A stretch of 64,000 nt of DNA, from contig QEUP01000013.1 in assembly GCA_003577145.1 (NCBI GenBank), forward strand, positions 62,001 through 126,000. The letters are read 5' to 3'. Under the pieces are notes generated by a model. It saw only the letters and a program-made list of their open reading frames with translations. It was not told where the DNA came from and did not search any database. A program made the position numbers and the translations under genes. The DNA is from Acidobacteriota bacterium. Lineage in GTDB: Bacteria > Actinomycetota > Acidimicrobiia > Acidimicrobiales > Microtrichaceae. This document shows positions 1 through 8,313 of the stretch, piece by piece (the first letter of the stretch is position 1; each line of letters opens with the position of its first letter).

Positions 1-671
1 GCACCCAGGCCGGCCGGCTCGACACCGGCCTCGAGCACTGCTTCCCAGAACCGACCTGCCACCGTGGACGGGACCGCGCACTCGACGCCGTCCTCGCCCG
101 TGTAGCCGGTGCCGGCCGCGGTGCAGGGCACCCCATCGAACTCGAACGAGGCGACCTGGAACCTGCCCACGCTCGCCGCGGCCGCTGTGACCGGCTCGAG
201 CCTTTCCCGAGCCCGGGGTCCTTGGATCGCCAACACCGCCCGCTGGTCGGTGATGTCGACCGCACTTGTCGGACCGGCTGTCCCCGTCCCCTGCAAGGCC
301 GTCACCACCCGTTGGGTGTTGGAGGCGTTGGGCATGATGTGGAACAACTCGGGTTGGAGCCACCAGATGATGATGTCGTCGAGCACCGATCCGTCAAGGT
401 CGAGCAGGTGGGTGTATTGAGCCCGGCCAGGTTCGATCCGCTGCAAATCGTTGGTCAGGGCACGCTGCAACGCTTCGAGAGCACCGGCTCCCGAGACCCG
501 GACCGTCCCCAGGTGGCTGACGTCGAATACGGCCGCATCCGTCCTACAGGCGCGATGCTCAGCGAGCGTCCCACCCGGGTAGCTGAGGGGCATCTCCCAG
601 CCACCGAAGGGAACCATCTTGGCAGCGAGGCGGCGATGGGCTGCATCAAGGGGAGAGTGGCGAAACGGCAC
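1..671 (-). CDS. gcvT: Aminomethyltransferase, glycine cleavage T protein (partial, 3' end outside window)
   Basis: T protein of the glycine cleavage system: it takes the aminomethyl group carried on lipoylated H protein and forms 5,10-methylene-tetrahydrofolate plus ammonia in the cytoplasm. The 223 visible codons are the N-terminal part; the rest lies left of position 1. Family hallmarks are KMVPFGGWEMPLSYPGG near residues 14-30, FDVSHLG near 48, RIEPGRAQY near 80 and the acidic LDDIII segment near 97. No ATG lies in frame at the right place; the GTG at 671 is chosen because family similarity begins there (SPLDAAHRRLAAK). It lies downstream of two MerR genes, and gcvH is about 2.6 kb upstream on the same strand, so the two glycine-cleavage genes flank a conserved regulatory cluster. 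Confidence 0.9.
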   Translation of the reverse strand, partial: MPFRHSPLDAAHRRLAAKMVPFGGWEMPLSYPGGTLAEHRACRTDAAVFDVSHLGTVRVSGAGALEALQRALTNDLQRIEPGRAQYTHLLDLDGSVLDDIIIWWLQPELFHIMPNASNTQRVVTALQGTGTAGPTSAVDITDQRAVLAIQGPRARERLEPVTAAAASVGRFQVASFEFDGVPCTAAGTGYTGEDGVECAVPSTVAGRFWEAVLEAGVEPAGLG

Positions 672-717
672 GGTCCCAGACGCTACCCGAACCAGATCGT
701 GTGACCGACCGGCAGGC

Positions 718-1212
718 TCAGCCGCTCGAGGCCGGTGAACCGACCCCCAGCTCTGCTGGCATCCCGGCCTGCTCGCTCCGCGGGCGAAGCTCGAGGATCT
801 TGGCGTCGATCTGCTCTTTCACTCCCGCCAGAGGCAACACGTTCAGCACGCCCTGGCCCTTTTGGAGGAGATCGATGAGCTCCTCGCCTGACTTGACGAC
901 GACCGAGGACGACCCGTTGATGACCAGGTTGGCGGTCGTGACATCCTCGCCCAGGTGCTCGCGCATGTAGGTGAAGGCGTCACGAATCGACTCGAGCCTG
1001 ATGCCGGCGTCGAGGAGGCTCTTGATCACCTTCAGCTCCAGCAGGTCGCGGTAGCTGTAGCGGCGACGGCTCCCGCTGCCATGGGCGTCGGCGAGTGAGG
1101 GCCGCACGAGGTCGGTTCGTGCCCAGTAGTCCAGTTGCCGGTAGGTGATACCGACGATCTCGGCGGTCTTTCGCCCGCTGAAGCCCACATCTTCGGGTTG
1201 GTTGCTCACCAT
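718..1212 (-). CDS. MerR-family transcriptional regulator (Rv1830-like)
   Basis: Probable DNA-binding regulator with an N-terminal winged helix of MerR type: FSGRKTAEIVGITYRQLDYW at residues 9-28, followed by the RRYSYRDLLELKVIKSLLDAG helix region. The C-terminal part (to residue 164) lacks Cys or aromatic effector motifs of metal or drug sensors. The ATG at 1212 is chosen over an upstream in-frame codon at 1290 because GAGGTG lies just before it and family similarity starts there. Gene order (gcvH, FHA, MerR, BFN protein, this MerR) matches mycobacterial Rv1826-Rv1830, in which this position is held by a MerR-like regulator. A link to glycine metabolism or cell cycle is inferred from context only. 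Confidence 0.85.
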   Translation of the reverse strand: MVSNQPEDVGFSGRKTAEIVGITYRQLDYWARTDLVRPSLADAHGSGSRRRYSYRDLLELKVIKSLLDAGIRLESIRDAFTYMREHLGEDVTTANLVINGSSSVVVKSGEELIDLLQKGQGVLNVLPLAGVKEQIDAKILELRPRSEQAGMPAELGVGSPASSG

Positions 1213-1258
1213 CTTCACCTCGGTTCGCTCCGGTGTCCCGGGCCCCAGCCGGTCTGGA

Positions 1259-1288
1259 GTCACATGGGCGGAATTACGCGCCTGTGAC
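1259..1288. promoter_or_regulatory. Dyad GTCACA-N18-TGTGAC upstream of the MerR gene
   Basis: Perfect 6-bp inverted arms (1259-1264 and 1283-1288) separated by 18 bp, about 50 bp upstream of the MerR start at 1212. MerR-type regulators often bind dyads placed between or next to promoter elements, so autoregulation is possible. No clear -35/-10 pair was recognised around it. Confidence 0.25.
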
Positions 1289-1340
1289 ACCGTGAGAGTA
1301 GGGCCGCAGGTGGCGTCCAGTCAATGACCGGGCCCGGCGC

Positions 1341-1838
1341 TCAAGAGGCGAAGTCGTCGGGGTTCACGTTGTCGATGAAGTGGCGGAACTCCTCGACGAC
1401 TTCCTCGGTATCGGGAGTCTCGTCCTCGGCGCCGTCCTCGTCGACGTAACCGGCTTGGTCCAAGACGTCCTCCTCGGCGTAGATGGGACAGCCCACCCTG
1501 ACGGCAAGCGCCACAGCGTCGGAGGGCCGGCTGGAGACCTTGTAGGTCTCGCCGAATCCGGTGAGATGGATCTCCGCGAAGAACGTCGTGTCTCGCAGCT
1601 CGGTCACGACTATCCGGTCGACCCTGACGCTCAGCTCGTCCAGGAGCTGCTTCATGAGGTCATGGGTCAGCGGCCGTGGTGTCTCCACGTCTTCGAGCGC
1701 GAAGGCTATGGCGGTGGCCTCCGGGCCACCGATGAAGATCGGCAGCAGGCGCTGCTCCCCGTCCTGTTCCCTGAGCAGGACGATCGGTGTGTTGCTGGGC
1801 AGCTCTACCCTTACCCCTACCAGCTCCATCTCGACCAT
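1341..1838 (-). CDS. Bifunctional nuclease (BFN/DUF151) domain protein
   Basis: 165-residue protein of the BFN/DUF151 family, known in actinobacteria as Rv1829-like. The N-terminal 130 residues carry the fold: VELPSNTPIVLLRE near 12-25, LLPIFIGGPEATAIAFAL near 31-48, and the conserved SSRPSDAVALAVR near 101-113. The C-terminal tail is acidic (EDGAEDETPDTEE) and ends in NPDDFAS. Plant and bacterial members have reported nuclease activity, but the actinobacterial role is not settled. It is flanked on both sides by MerR genes in an arrangement conserved with mycobacteria. Confidence 0.9.
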   Translation of the reverse strand: MVEMELVGVRVELPSNTPIVLLREQDGEQRLLPIFIGGPEATAIAFALEDVETPRPLTHDLMKQLLDELSVRVDRIVVTELRDTTFFAEIHLTGFGETYKVSSRPSDAVALAVRVGCPIYAEEDVLDQAGYVDEDGAEDETPDTEEVVEEFRHFIDNVNPDDFAS

Positions 1839-1918
1839 CGCCGTTGACGATACCTCGTTATCGCCGGAGCCGGGTCCTGGTGGCCATTTGGCGACTGATC
1901 AGGGCACCCGGTGACTGT

Positions 1919-2743
1919 TCACAGATGTCCCCTGAGCGCCTGCCGTAGCAATGCCGCCCGCATCCTCTCCCCGAGAGAAGCCAGCTCGGTCATGGTTTCG
2001 GTCGCCCGTTCGCGGGAGGCGGGATTTCGCTGCTTCAGCAGGTGCATCACGAGCTGCTCGATGAGGTTCGCCTCCCGTTCCGCCGCGACCTTGTACATGC
2101 GCAGGTGGCGGGCCTCGACGCCGTGGCCGGCGAAGTCCGCCGCCAGCTGAGCGATCACTACCGCCTCTTCGTCATAGAACAACGAGGACCCCACCTTGCC
2201 GCCCACGATCAACCCGTAGCGCTCGAGCTCGTCCAGTGCGGCCTCGTCCAACCCCGTCGCCTCGAGCAGCTCCTCACGGCCGAGGGTGAGTGCCGTGACA
2301 CCTGATTGCAGTGCCCCTGTGTCCCGCCGCCTGGGTGCTGCTCTGCCGGCAGTTCCGGCCTTCCTTTCCGGAGGACCTTCCTGCAACGCCGCGACACGTG
2401 CCGCGCTCTGCGCCGCCTCCTGGTCGGACCCCTTCTCGTCGTCGGCCCTGAGCGAACGCGCAGCACCGCCGTTGTCGTGATCACGCGAGAAGTCGACACC
2501 TTGATCGAGCTCGTTCTTGATGACCTTCAACGGGAGGAAGCTCTCCCTTTGCTGGCGAAGTATCCAGCGGAGGCGCCGGATGTCGCCCTCGTAGAACTTC
2601 CTGTACCCCGATGGCGTGCGCTCGGGGTCGATCAGGCCCTGACTCTCGAGGAACCTGATCTTGGAGATCGTGACGTCGGGGAAGTCGTCCTGGAGGAGAC
2701 TGAGCACCTCGCCGATGGACAGGTGAGTTCTCGACTCAGGCAT
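1919..2743 (-). CDS. MerR-family transcriptional regulator (Rv1828-like)
   Basis: 274-residue regulator with an N-terminal MerR helix-turn-helix: HLSIGEVLSLLQDDFPDV, then ISKIRFLESQGLIDPERTP and RKFYEGDIRRLRWILRQQ in the first 65 residues. A variable, charged linker (about residues 80-140) leads to a C-terminal all-helical domain beginning near LTLGREELLEATGLDEAALD, as in mycobacterial Rv1828. The start MPESRTHLS at 2743 overlaps the stop of the FHA gene by 8 bp, which implies translational coupling; the longer upstream reading is the FHA gene in another frame. Effector unknown. Confidence 0.88.
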   Translation of the reverse strand: MPESRTHLSIGEVLSLLQDDFPDVTISKIRFLESQGLIDPERTPSGYRKFYEGDIRRLRWILRQQRESFLPLKVIKNELDQGVDFSRDHDNGGAARSLRADDEKGSDQEAAQSAARVAALQEGPPERKAGTAGRAAPRRRDTGALQSGVTALTLGREELLEATGLDEAALDELERYGLIVGGKVGSSLFYDEEAVVIAQLAADFAGHGVEARHLRMYKVAAEREANLIEQLVMHLLKQRNPASRERATETMTELASLGERMRAALLRQALRGHL

Positions 2744-3233
2744 TTCCCGGCTCCGGTCCGCGGACGAACACCAACTTGAACTTGCCGATCTGGAGCTCGT
2801 CACCGTCGGAGAGTGCCCGGTCCTCGTCGATTCGCTCCCGGTTCACGTAGGTGCCGTTCAAAGAGCCCGCGTCACGAGCGACGTAGCTGCTTCCCACCCT
2901 GAGAAGCTCTGCGTGCCTGCGTGAGACGGTGATGTCATCGAGGAAGATGTCGCTGCCGGGGTGGCGGCCTGCTGTAGTGATCTCGTCGCTCAGAGCGAAC
3001 TTCGAGCCGGCCTTCGGGCCTCGCTTGACGACGAGCATCCCGACGCCGGGCTCGGCGGCCTGCTGCGCGGAGCGGACCACCTCGTCGGTGACCTCGGGCT
3101 CGTCGCCCGCCGAGACGGCTGAAAGAGATGCGGTGTGCTCATCATCGGCGTCGAGCGGGGCGCCGCACGAGGAGCAGTAGTTGGCATCCGCCGGGTTGGC
3201 GTGCCCGCATTCGCCACATGTCACGTCAGCCAC
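2736..3233 (-). CDS. Zinc-ribbon FHA-domain protein (GarA position)
   Basis: 165 residues. The N-terminus is a zinc ribbon (CGECG near 7-11, CSSCG near 20-24). A flexible acidic linker follows, then a C-terminal forkhead-associated domain (GRHPGSDIFLDDITVSRRHA near 94-113, SLNGTYVNRERI near 129). FHA domains bind phosphothreonine; the Arg, Ser and Asn contact residues are visible. In mycobacteria this locus holds GarA, which switches 2-oxoglutarate dehydrogenase and glutamate dehydrogenase and is phosphorylated on an N-terminal ETTS motif. Here that motif is absent and a zinc ribbon takes its place, so the partner set or input may differ. It lies between gcvH (12 bp upstream) and the MerR gene (8-bp overlap). 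Confidence 0.9.
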   Translation of the reverse strand: MADVTCGECGHANPADANYCSSCGAPLDADDEHTASLSAVSAGDEPEVTDEVVRSAQQAAEPGVGMLVVKRGPKAGSKFALSDEITTAGRHPGSDIFLDDITVSRRHAELLRVGSSYVARDAGSLNGTYVNRERIDEDRALSDGDELQIGKFKLVFVRGPEPGNA

Positions 3234-3245
3234 GGCATTGACTCC

Positions 3246-3632
3246 TCAGCCGCTGGTCAGCTCCCGGTAGGCTTCCGCATCGAGCAGGTCGTCGAGCTGG
3301 GAAGCGTTCTCGAGTTGGATGACGGCAATCCAGCCCTCGCCGTAGGGATCTTCGTTCAACCGCTCCGGCGAGTCGGCCAATTCGCTGTTCACCTCGGTGA
3401 TCGTTCCCGAGACGGGAGCGTAGATGTCAGAGACCGATTTCGTTGATTCGACTTCGCTGAAGGTCTCACGCTTCTCGACCCGTGAACCGAGCTCCGGTAC
3501 CTGGACGTAGACGATGTCGCCGAGAGCGTCTTGGGCGTAGTCGGTGATTCCGACCCGAACCCGACCGTCTTCGAGCTTGGCCCACTCGTGATCGGCGGAA
3601 TAGCGGAGGTCGTCGGGAACGTTCATGCCCAT
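3246..3632 (-). CDS. gcvH: Glycine cleavage system H protein
   Basis: Lipoyl-carrier protein that shuttles the aminomethyl group between P, T and L proteins. At 128 residues the length is normal. The lipoylation site is the Lys in FSEVESTKSVSDIYAPVSG (K near residue 65). The N-terminus PDDLRYSADHEWAKLEDGRV and C-terminal NEDPYGEGWIAVIQ are typical. Two candidate ATGs, at 3632 and 3626 (MGMNVPDD); neither has a strong Shine-Dalgarno. An open frame continues upstream to 4154 but only in the shadow of the next gene. It is the first gene of the cluster gcvH-FHA-MerR. Confidence 0.95.
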   Translation of the reverse strand: MGMNVPDDLRYSADHEWAKLEDGRVRVGITDYAQDALGDIVYVQVPELGSRVEKRETFSEVESTKSVSDIYAPVSGTITEVNSELADSPERLNEDPYGEGWIAVIQLENASQLDDLLDAEAYRELTSG

Positions 3633-3697
3633 CGAAGCTACAAGATCATGGGAGCCCACCGAGCCCTGAGGGACCTGACCGGGCCCGGAGCCGGTCC

Positions 3698-6181
3698 TCA
3701 GCCCACCATCTGACGGATCTGAGCGCTGTAATCCCGGCAAAGCCGCTGGGCGGCCTCCCGGCTCTCGCTCTCGGCCCAGAGGTGGGTGAACGGTCCCTCG
3801 GGGTCCGGCAGGATGAGCACCCAGCCCCGATCGTGGAACACCTTCAAGCCGTCGACCAGCAGCGTCTGACGGGCTTTGCTCGACTCCAAGAGCTCGCGCA
3901 TGACCCCGCCCTTTTGTTCCCACGGCGTTGCGACCGTGTCCTCCACGAGGTTGAGCTCGGGAAGGCCCTCGACCACCGATGACAGGCTCCTGCCGGTTAG
4001 CGCCAGCCGCTCCATCAGCAGCACGAGTGCGGCTGCCGCGTCGAAAGCCGGCAGGAAGGCGGGCACGATGAAGCCCCCGCAACCATCGGCCACCAAGATG
4101 GCGTCGGGTTCCTTTGCGCGGTCCATGAGGGCGGGTGCAGAGACCTTCGTCCACACGATCCGTCCGCCATGGGATCGTACGACGTCTTCCACCGCGCCGG
4201 TCACGTTGACGGGCAGCCCGACGAAGCTCTCTGCGAGTCGCTCTGCCAGGACCTCCAGCATTGCCAGCAGCGCCTCGGCATGGGACAGCACACGCCCGGT
4301 GTCATCGATGACGGTGAGCCGCTCCCCGTCCACGCCGAGCACCGCACCCAGATCCGCTGAGGAGGCGACCACCAGCGCCGCCACCTCGCGCGCCCGCGTC
4401 TCATGGTCGCGGGCATGCGCGCCCCTCGTGGACGAGAACGGGTTCACCGCGAGCACCTCCGCTCCCACCTTGGCGAGGACGTTCGGCATCACATGAGAGG
4501 TCGACCCACACGAGTAGTCCAGGACAACCTTGAAGCCGGCACCACCGACGGACGCCAGGTCGATCGTGTGTTCGAGAGCCACGGCGTAGTGCTCGAGCGC
4601 CAGTGGCGGCAGACCGATCTCTCCGATCTCTCCGGGCAGCACCCGCCGAAAGTCACCGCGGGTGAACAACCGCTCCACCTTGCGGCGTCGTTCTTCGGGG
4701 ATGTCGGCTCCGGAACCGTCGAAGAAACGAATCTCGACCGAGTCGGGGTCGTCCTCGAGCAGACCGACCGTCACCCCCGCTGAGACCAACGGCCTGCGAC
4801 ACACGAAGCGTGTCACCGGCACCGATGCCGCCTCGAGATCCAACACGTCGACCCCGCAGGCGTTGAATCCCGCCATCATCGCCCGTTTGAGCATGCGCGC
4901 CGACCTGCTCGAGTCGCGGGAAGCGACAACGACATCCTGCTTCTTGACCGTTGTCGCGAACGCCATCGCCACCTTGGCTGCAAACTCCGGTGTCATGTCC
5001 ACGTTCGCCAGCCCCGATACCCCGTTGCGTCCGAACAGGCTCCGTGCTCCCCGCGATTCCCAGATGATGGAGTTGTTGACGACCGCGCCTGACTCGACCG
5101 ACTTCAGTGGGTAGACCTTCACATCGGCACCGATGACCGCGTGCTCTCCGACGAAGCAGTCGTCGCCCAGTACAACTCCTTCCTCACACCTGACAGACGT
5201 GCGGATATCACATCGACGACCGACAACGGTCCCGCGTAGCTTGACGGCTTCGCCGAGGTAGGCGTTGTCATGAACGACGCTGCGCTCGAGGTCGCAGTCC
5301 TTGTGCAGCCGAACGCTCGCGCCGATCACCGCGTATTCACCGAGCACCGCACCGGCTTCCACCGACGCGTTCTCGCCCACGACTGCCGGACCGACGACGC
5401 GCGCGTCGTGATCGATTCCAGCACCCTCACCCACCCACACGCCTTGTGAGACCTGGAAGCCAGGTATCTGTGCGCTGACCCTCCCGTCCAGGAGGTCCTT
5501 GTGTGCCCGCAGGTAGGAAGCGACCGTCCCCACGTCCTCCCAGTAGCCCTCGGTCAGGCATCCGAACACCCCTCCTCGGTCTATCAGGGAGGGAAACACC
5601 TCACCGCTGAAGTCGACCGGCCGATCCGGTTCGATGTGGTCGAAGATCTCCGGCTCGAGGACGAACACCCCCGTGTTCACAGTGTCGCTGAAGACCTGGC
5701 CCCAAGAGGGCTTCTCGAGGAACCGCTCGACAGAGCCGTCCTCACGGGTGATGACCATCCCGAACTCGAGGGGATTGTCCACTGACACCAGTGCCATCGT
5801 CGCCAGGGCGGGCCTCTCCCGGTGGAACTCGACCAGCTTTGTCAAGTCGATGTCGGTCACGACATCACCGGAGATCACGAGAAAGGTGTCCTCCAGCTCG
5901 CGCCTCGCGTGACGAACCGAGCCCGCCGTTCCCAGGGGAGCTTCCTCGGTGGAATACGTCATCCGCACGTCGTGCTCGCGACCGTCACCGAAGTAGCTGC
6001 TGATGCTGTCAGGCAGGTACGAGAGAGTCACGACGATGTCGTCGAACCCGTTGTCCCGCAACAGCGTCACGACGTGCTCCATCATGGGACGGTTCACGAG
6101 TGGCAGCATCGGCTTGGGCAGATTCGACGTGAGAGGACGAAGACGTGTGCCCTCTCCTCCGGCCATGATGACTGCCTTCAT
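3698..6181 (-). CDS. Fused sugar-1-phosphate nucleotidyltransferase / phosphohexomutase-like protein
   Basis: 827 residues. Residues 1-230 form an NTP-transferase domain (AGGEGTRLRPLTSNLPKPML at 6-25; VISGDVVTDID metal site) expected to make an NDP-sugar, commonly annotated as mannose-1-phosphate guanylyltransferase. Residues about 250-370 are left-handed beta-helix hexapeptide repeats. From about 375 onward the fold resembles phosphomannomutase, but the catalytic TASHNP loop is missing (LLEDDPDSVEIRFFD stands there) and the DGDGDR metal loop reads GVDGERL. The mutase half is therefore probably inactive or regulatory. The same fused architecture is common in actinobacteria. The ATG at 6181 has a GGGGGG Shine-Dalgarno; an upstream in-frame extension to 6313 has no similarity. 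Confidence 0.88.
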   Translation of the reverse strand: MKAVIMAGGEGTRLRPLTSNLPKPMLPLVNRPMMEHVVTLLRDNGFDDIVVTLSYLPDSISSYFGDGREHDVRMTYSTEEAPLGTAGSVRHARRELEDTFLVISGDVVTDIDLTKLVEFHRERPALATMALVSVDNPLEFGMVITREDGSVERFLEKPSWGQVFSDTVNTGVFVLEPEIFDHIEPDRPVDFSGEVFPSLIDRGGVFGCLTEGYWEDVGTVASYLRAHKDLLDGRVSAQIPGFQVSQGVWVGEGAGIDHDARVVGPAVVGENASVEAGAVLGEYAVIGASVRLHKDCDLERSVVHDNAYLGEAVKLRGTVVGRRCDIRTSVRCEEGVVLGDDCFVGEHAVIGADVKVYPLKSVESGAVVNNSIIWESRGARSLFGRNGVSGLANVDMTPEFAAKVAMAFATTVKKQDVVVASRDSSRSARMLKRAMMAGFNACGVDVLDLEAASVPVTRFVCRRPLVSAGVTVGLLEDDPDSVEIRFFDGSGADIPEERRRKVERLFTRGDFRRVLPGEIGEIGLPPLALEHYAVALEHTIDLASVGGAGFKVVLDYSCGSTSHVMPNVLAKVGAEVLAVNPFSSTRGAHARDHETRAREVAALVVASSADLGAVLGVDGERLTVIDDTGRVLSHAEALLAMLEVLAERLAESFVGLPVNVTGAVEDVVRSHGGRIVWTKVSAPALMDRAKEPDAILVADGCGGFIVPAFLPAFDAAAALVLLMERLALTGRSLSSVVEGLPELNLVEDTVATPWEQKGGVMRELLESSKARQTLLVDGLKVFHDRGWVLILPDPEGPFTHLWAESESREAAQRLCRDYSAQIRQMVG

Positions 6182-6346
6182 GAGCCCCCCAGACGTCGAG
6201 TTCGCGGGATTCGTCGCGGCGGGCGTGCGCTCTCTCAGCGAGACGCTACCGCCGAGGGCGACGCTTGCGCTTGTCGCAAGCGTCCTCGGCTCGGTCGGGA
6301 AGCCAGTGGGCATGGCGGGCGCGGCTGCACGCTGCCGCCGGAGTGA

Positions 6347-7009
6347 TCAGCTCGACCTGTCCGCTCCGTCGGGGGTCCTACCTTCACGTAGCGCTCGGAG
6401 CCCGATGGGGATGTAATAGGCACCGGCCACGTACGCCAGAGCCAGACCCGGCACGCCGAACAGGAAGGCGCCGCCCAGAGCGACGGCGTGCAAGGCTTCA
6501 CTGGTCGACGGGTCGGCCGAGAACAGGAACATCGGGTAGGCGAACATCAGCCCGAACGTCCCCGCCTTCCCCCACCACGTGACGTCGATCCGCTTGGCCC
6601 CGAGCAGCGTGAGCACGACCATCCACGACGAGATGAGGATCTCCCGTACGAGGGTCGACAAGCCGAACCACAACGGTACCGAGCCGTCGAGCATGATCGC
6701 GGTGACAGCAGTAAGCAGCAGTAGGCGGTCCACGGTCGGGTCGAACATCTTCCCGAACTCCGACACCTGATCGAAACGCCTGGCGATCTGGCCGTCGATC
6801 CAATCCGTGGCACCCAGCAGTCCCAGGAGGATCGCGGCGCCGGCGCGCTCACCGAGGCCGAACAGCAGGTACACGAATAGAGGGATGCACAGCAGCCGCA
6901 CCAGCGTGATGAGGTTCGGCACCGTCAAGAGCCGTCGCCGGCCAGGGCTGTCTGCTCCGAGGTCGATCATGCGGTGCGCTCCCTCGGCGGCACCCGCTTG
7001 GTCGGTCAT
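6347..7009 (-). CDS. CDP-alcohol phosphatidyltransferase (PgsA-like)
   Basis: 220-residue inner-membrane enzyme of phospholipid head-group synthesis. It shows the full family signature D-x2-DG-x2-AR-x8-G-x3-D-x3-D: DWIDGQIARRF followed by EFGKMFDPTVDR near residues 67-93. About five or six hydrophobic helices follow. Likely product is a phosphatidylglycerophosphate, phosphatidylinositol-phosphate or cardiolipin-type synthase; the alcohol substrate cannot be read from sequence. It is divergent from the HIT gene with 22 bp between starts. Confidence 0.85.
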   Translation of the reverse strand: MTDQAGAAEGAHRMIDLGADSPGRRRLLTVPNLITLVRLLCIPLFVYLLFGLGERAGAAILLGLLGATDWIDGQIARRFDQVSEFGKMFDPTVDRLLLLTAVTAIMLDGSVPLWFGLSTLVREILISSWMVVLTLLGAKRIDVTWWGKAGTFGLMFAYPMFLFSADPSTSEALHAVALGGAFLFGVPGLALAYVAGAYYIPIGLRALREGRTPDGADRSS

Positions 7010-7031
7010 GGCAATAGCCTAGGATCACATC

Positions 7032-7463
7032 ATGACCGAGACCCCGACCGTGTTCACCCGCATCATCCGCGGTGAGCTCCCGGGCCGGTTCGTGTGGCGA
7101 GACGACTCGGCAGTGGCCTTCTTGTCCATCAACCCGCTGCAACCCGGTCACACCTTGGTCGTGCCTATCGCAGAGATCGATCATTGGATCGACCTCCCTG
7201 CCGGTCTGTGGGCCCACCTGAGTGAGGTGTCTCGTTCCATCGCCGTGACGCTGGCCGAGGTGTTCCAGCCGGTCAAGGTCGGGATGATGCTGGCGGGCCT
7301 CGAAGTGGCGCACTGCCATGTGCACCTGGTGCCGATCCGGGGCGTTCACGATCTCGACTTCGCCAACGCCGACCCTTCACCGGACCCGGCCGCCCTCGAT
7401 GCTGCAGCCGAACGGATTCGCTCGGCACTTCGTGATCGTGGCTTCGTCGAAGCAGTCGGCTGA
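7032..7463 (+). CDS. HIT-family nucleotide hydrolase/transferase
   Basis: 143-residue histidine-triad protein; HCHVHLVP near residues 95-102 is the His-x-His-x-His catalytic motif, and the N-terminal FTRIIRGELPGRFVW and NPLQPGHTLVVP segments are standard. Members hydrolyse adenosine nucleoside phosphoramidates or act on dinucleotides. Convergent with the SRAP gene downstream. Confidence 0.9.
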   Translation: MTETPTVFTRIIRGELPGRFVWRDDSAVAFLSINPLQPGHTLVVPIAEIDHWIDLPAGLWAHLSEVSRSIAVTLAEVFQPVKVGMMLAGLEVAHCHVHLVPIRGVHDLDFANADPSPDPAALDAAAERIRSALRDRGFVEAVG

Positions 7464-7503
7464 CCGCACGCCACACCGGGCTGCGTCGAGCAGTGCCTGG
7501 CGG

Positions 7504-8226
7504 TCAATCCTCGACTTGGCCGTCCTGCAACCGGTCGATCAGCCGTGCCCCGGCACTTCGCGGGTTGTTCACCGCGGTGCTGACCGGGTAGAGGACGGTG
7601 AGGTCTGACGGAGCGGGCACGAGCAGCTTCCCCAGCCTGGAGACATCGTCGACCTCCTCGGACAGCCACTCGTCCCAGGCCCGGCGAGGAAGGATCACCG
7701 GCATGCGGTCATGGACTGCTTCGAGGGCGTCATTGGCGGCACACGTCACGATCGTGCAAGAGCTGACCGGTCCGACGTCATCAACCTCACCGCCTTCGCC
7801 TTCGCCAGCTCCGCGCCAGACCTCCCACAGGCCTGCGAAGGCGTACGGTTCGTCGTCGGGACGGTGGATGTAGAAGGGCTGCTTCGCTCTTCGGCCTGGA
7901 ATCCTCTTCCACTCATAGAAGCCGTTGGCGGGAATGATGCATCGTCGGCTACGGAACGCCCGCTTGTAGGCGTTCTTGTCCGCGAGCGTCTCGGCTCGGG
8001 CGTTGATCATCTTGTACCCGACCGACCGCTCCTTGGCCCAGAACGGAATGAGGCCCCAACGAAACGGTTGGAGTTGGCGGACCGCATCGCGCTCGAAGAC
8101 GGCATAGACCTCCTGGCTGGGGGCGACGTTGTAGGAAGGTTCCAGGTAGGTCTCGGCCACCTCTGCTACATCGAAGTACTTCGCGATCTCATCAGGAGGT
8201 GATGACGATACGAAGCGGCCACACAT
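7504..8226 (-). CDS. SOS response-associated peptidase (SRAP/YedK-like)
   Basis: 240 residues. SRAP proteins form a thiazolidine link between Cys2 and abasic sites in single-stranded DNA. After Met removal the protein starts with Cys (MCGRF), which fixes the start at 8226; the upstream open frame to 8517 overlaps the divergent glycosyltransferase region. Other conserved sites are NARAET, CIIPANGFYEWKR (catalytic Glu) and the HDRMP motif near residue 170. No lexA/recA gene is nearby. An acidic and Gly-rich insertion (EGEGGEVDD) sits in a loop. Confidence 0.92.
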   Translation of the reverse strand: MCGRFVSSSPPDEIAKYFDVAEVAETYLEPSYNVAPSQEVYAVFERDAVRQLQPFRWGLIPFWAKERSVGYKMINARAETLADKNAYKRAFRSRRCIIPANGFYEWKRIPGRRAKQPFYIHRPDDEPYAFAGLWEVWRGAGEGEGGEVDDVGPVSSCTIVTCAANDALEAVHDRMPVILPRRAWDEWLSEEVDDVSRLGKLLVPAPSDLTVLYPVSTAVNNPRSAGARLIDRLQDGQVED

Positions 8227-8313
8227 CGGCCCAACACTAGTGTCCTGTCGCCCAGCTGATGACGGGTCTCGCCCCTCGTTCTCGGTAACCTCACCCAGTG
8301 GCCGATAGGAAGA

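Noticed and set aside
3633-4154. N-terminal extension of the gcvH frame
   Set aside because: Lies within the nucleotidyltransferase-mutase gene, and family H proteins begin at the MGMNVPDD site.
7461-7506. TGACCGC ... GCGGTCA inverted repeat between the HIT and SRAP genes as a terminator
   Set aside because: Arms are only 7 bp with a loop of about 32 bases and no T-run; too weak to call.
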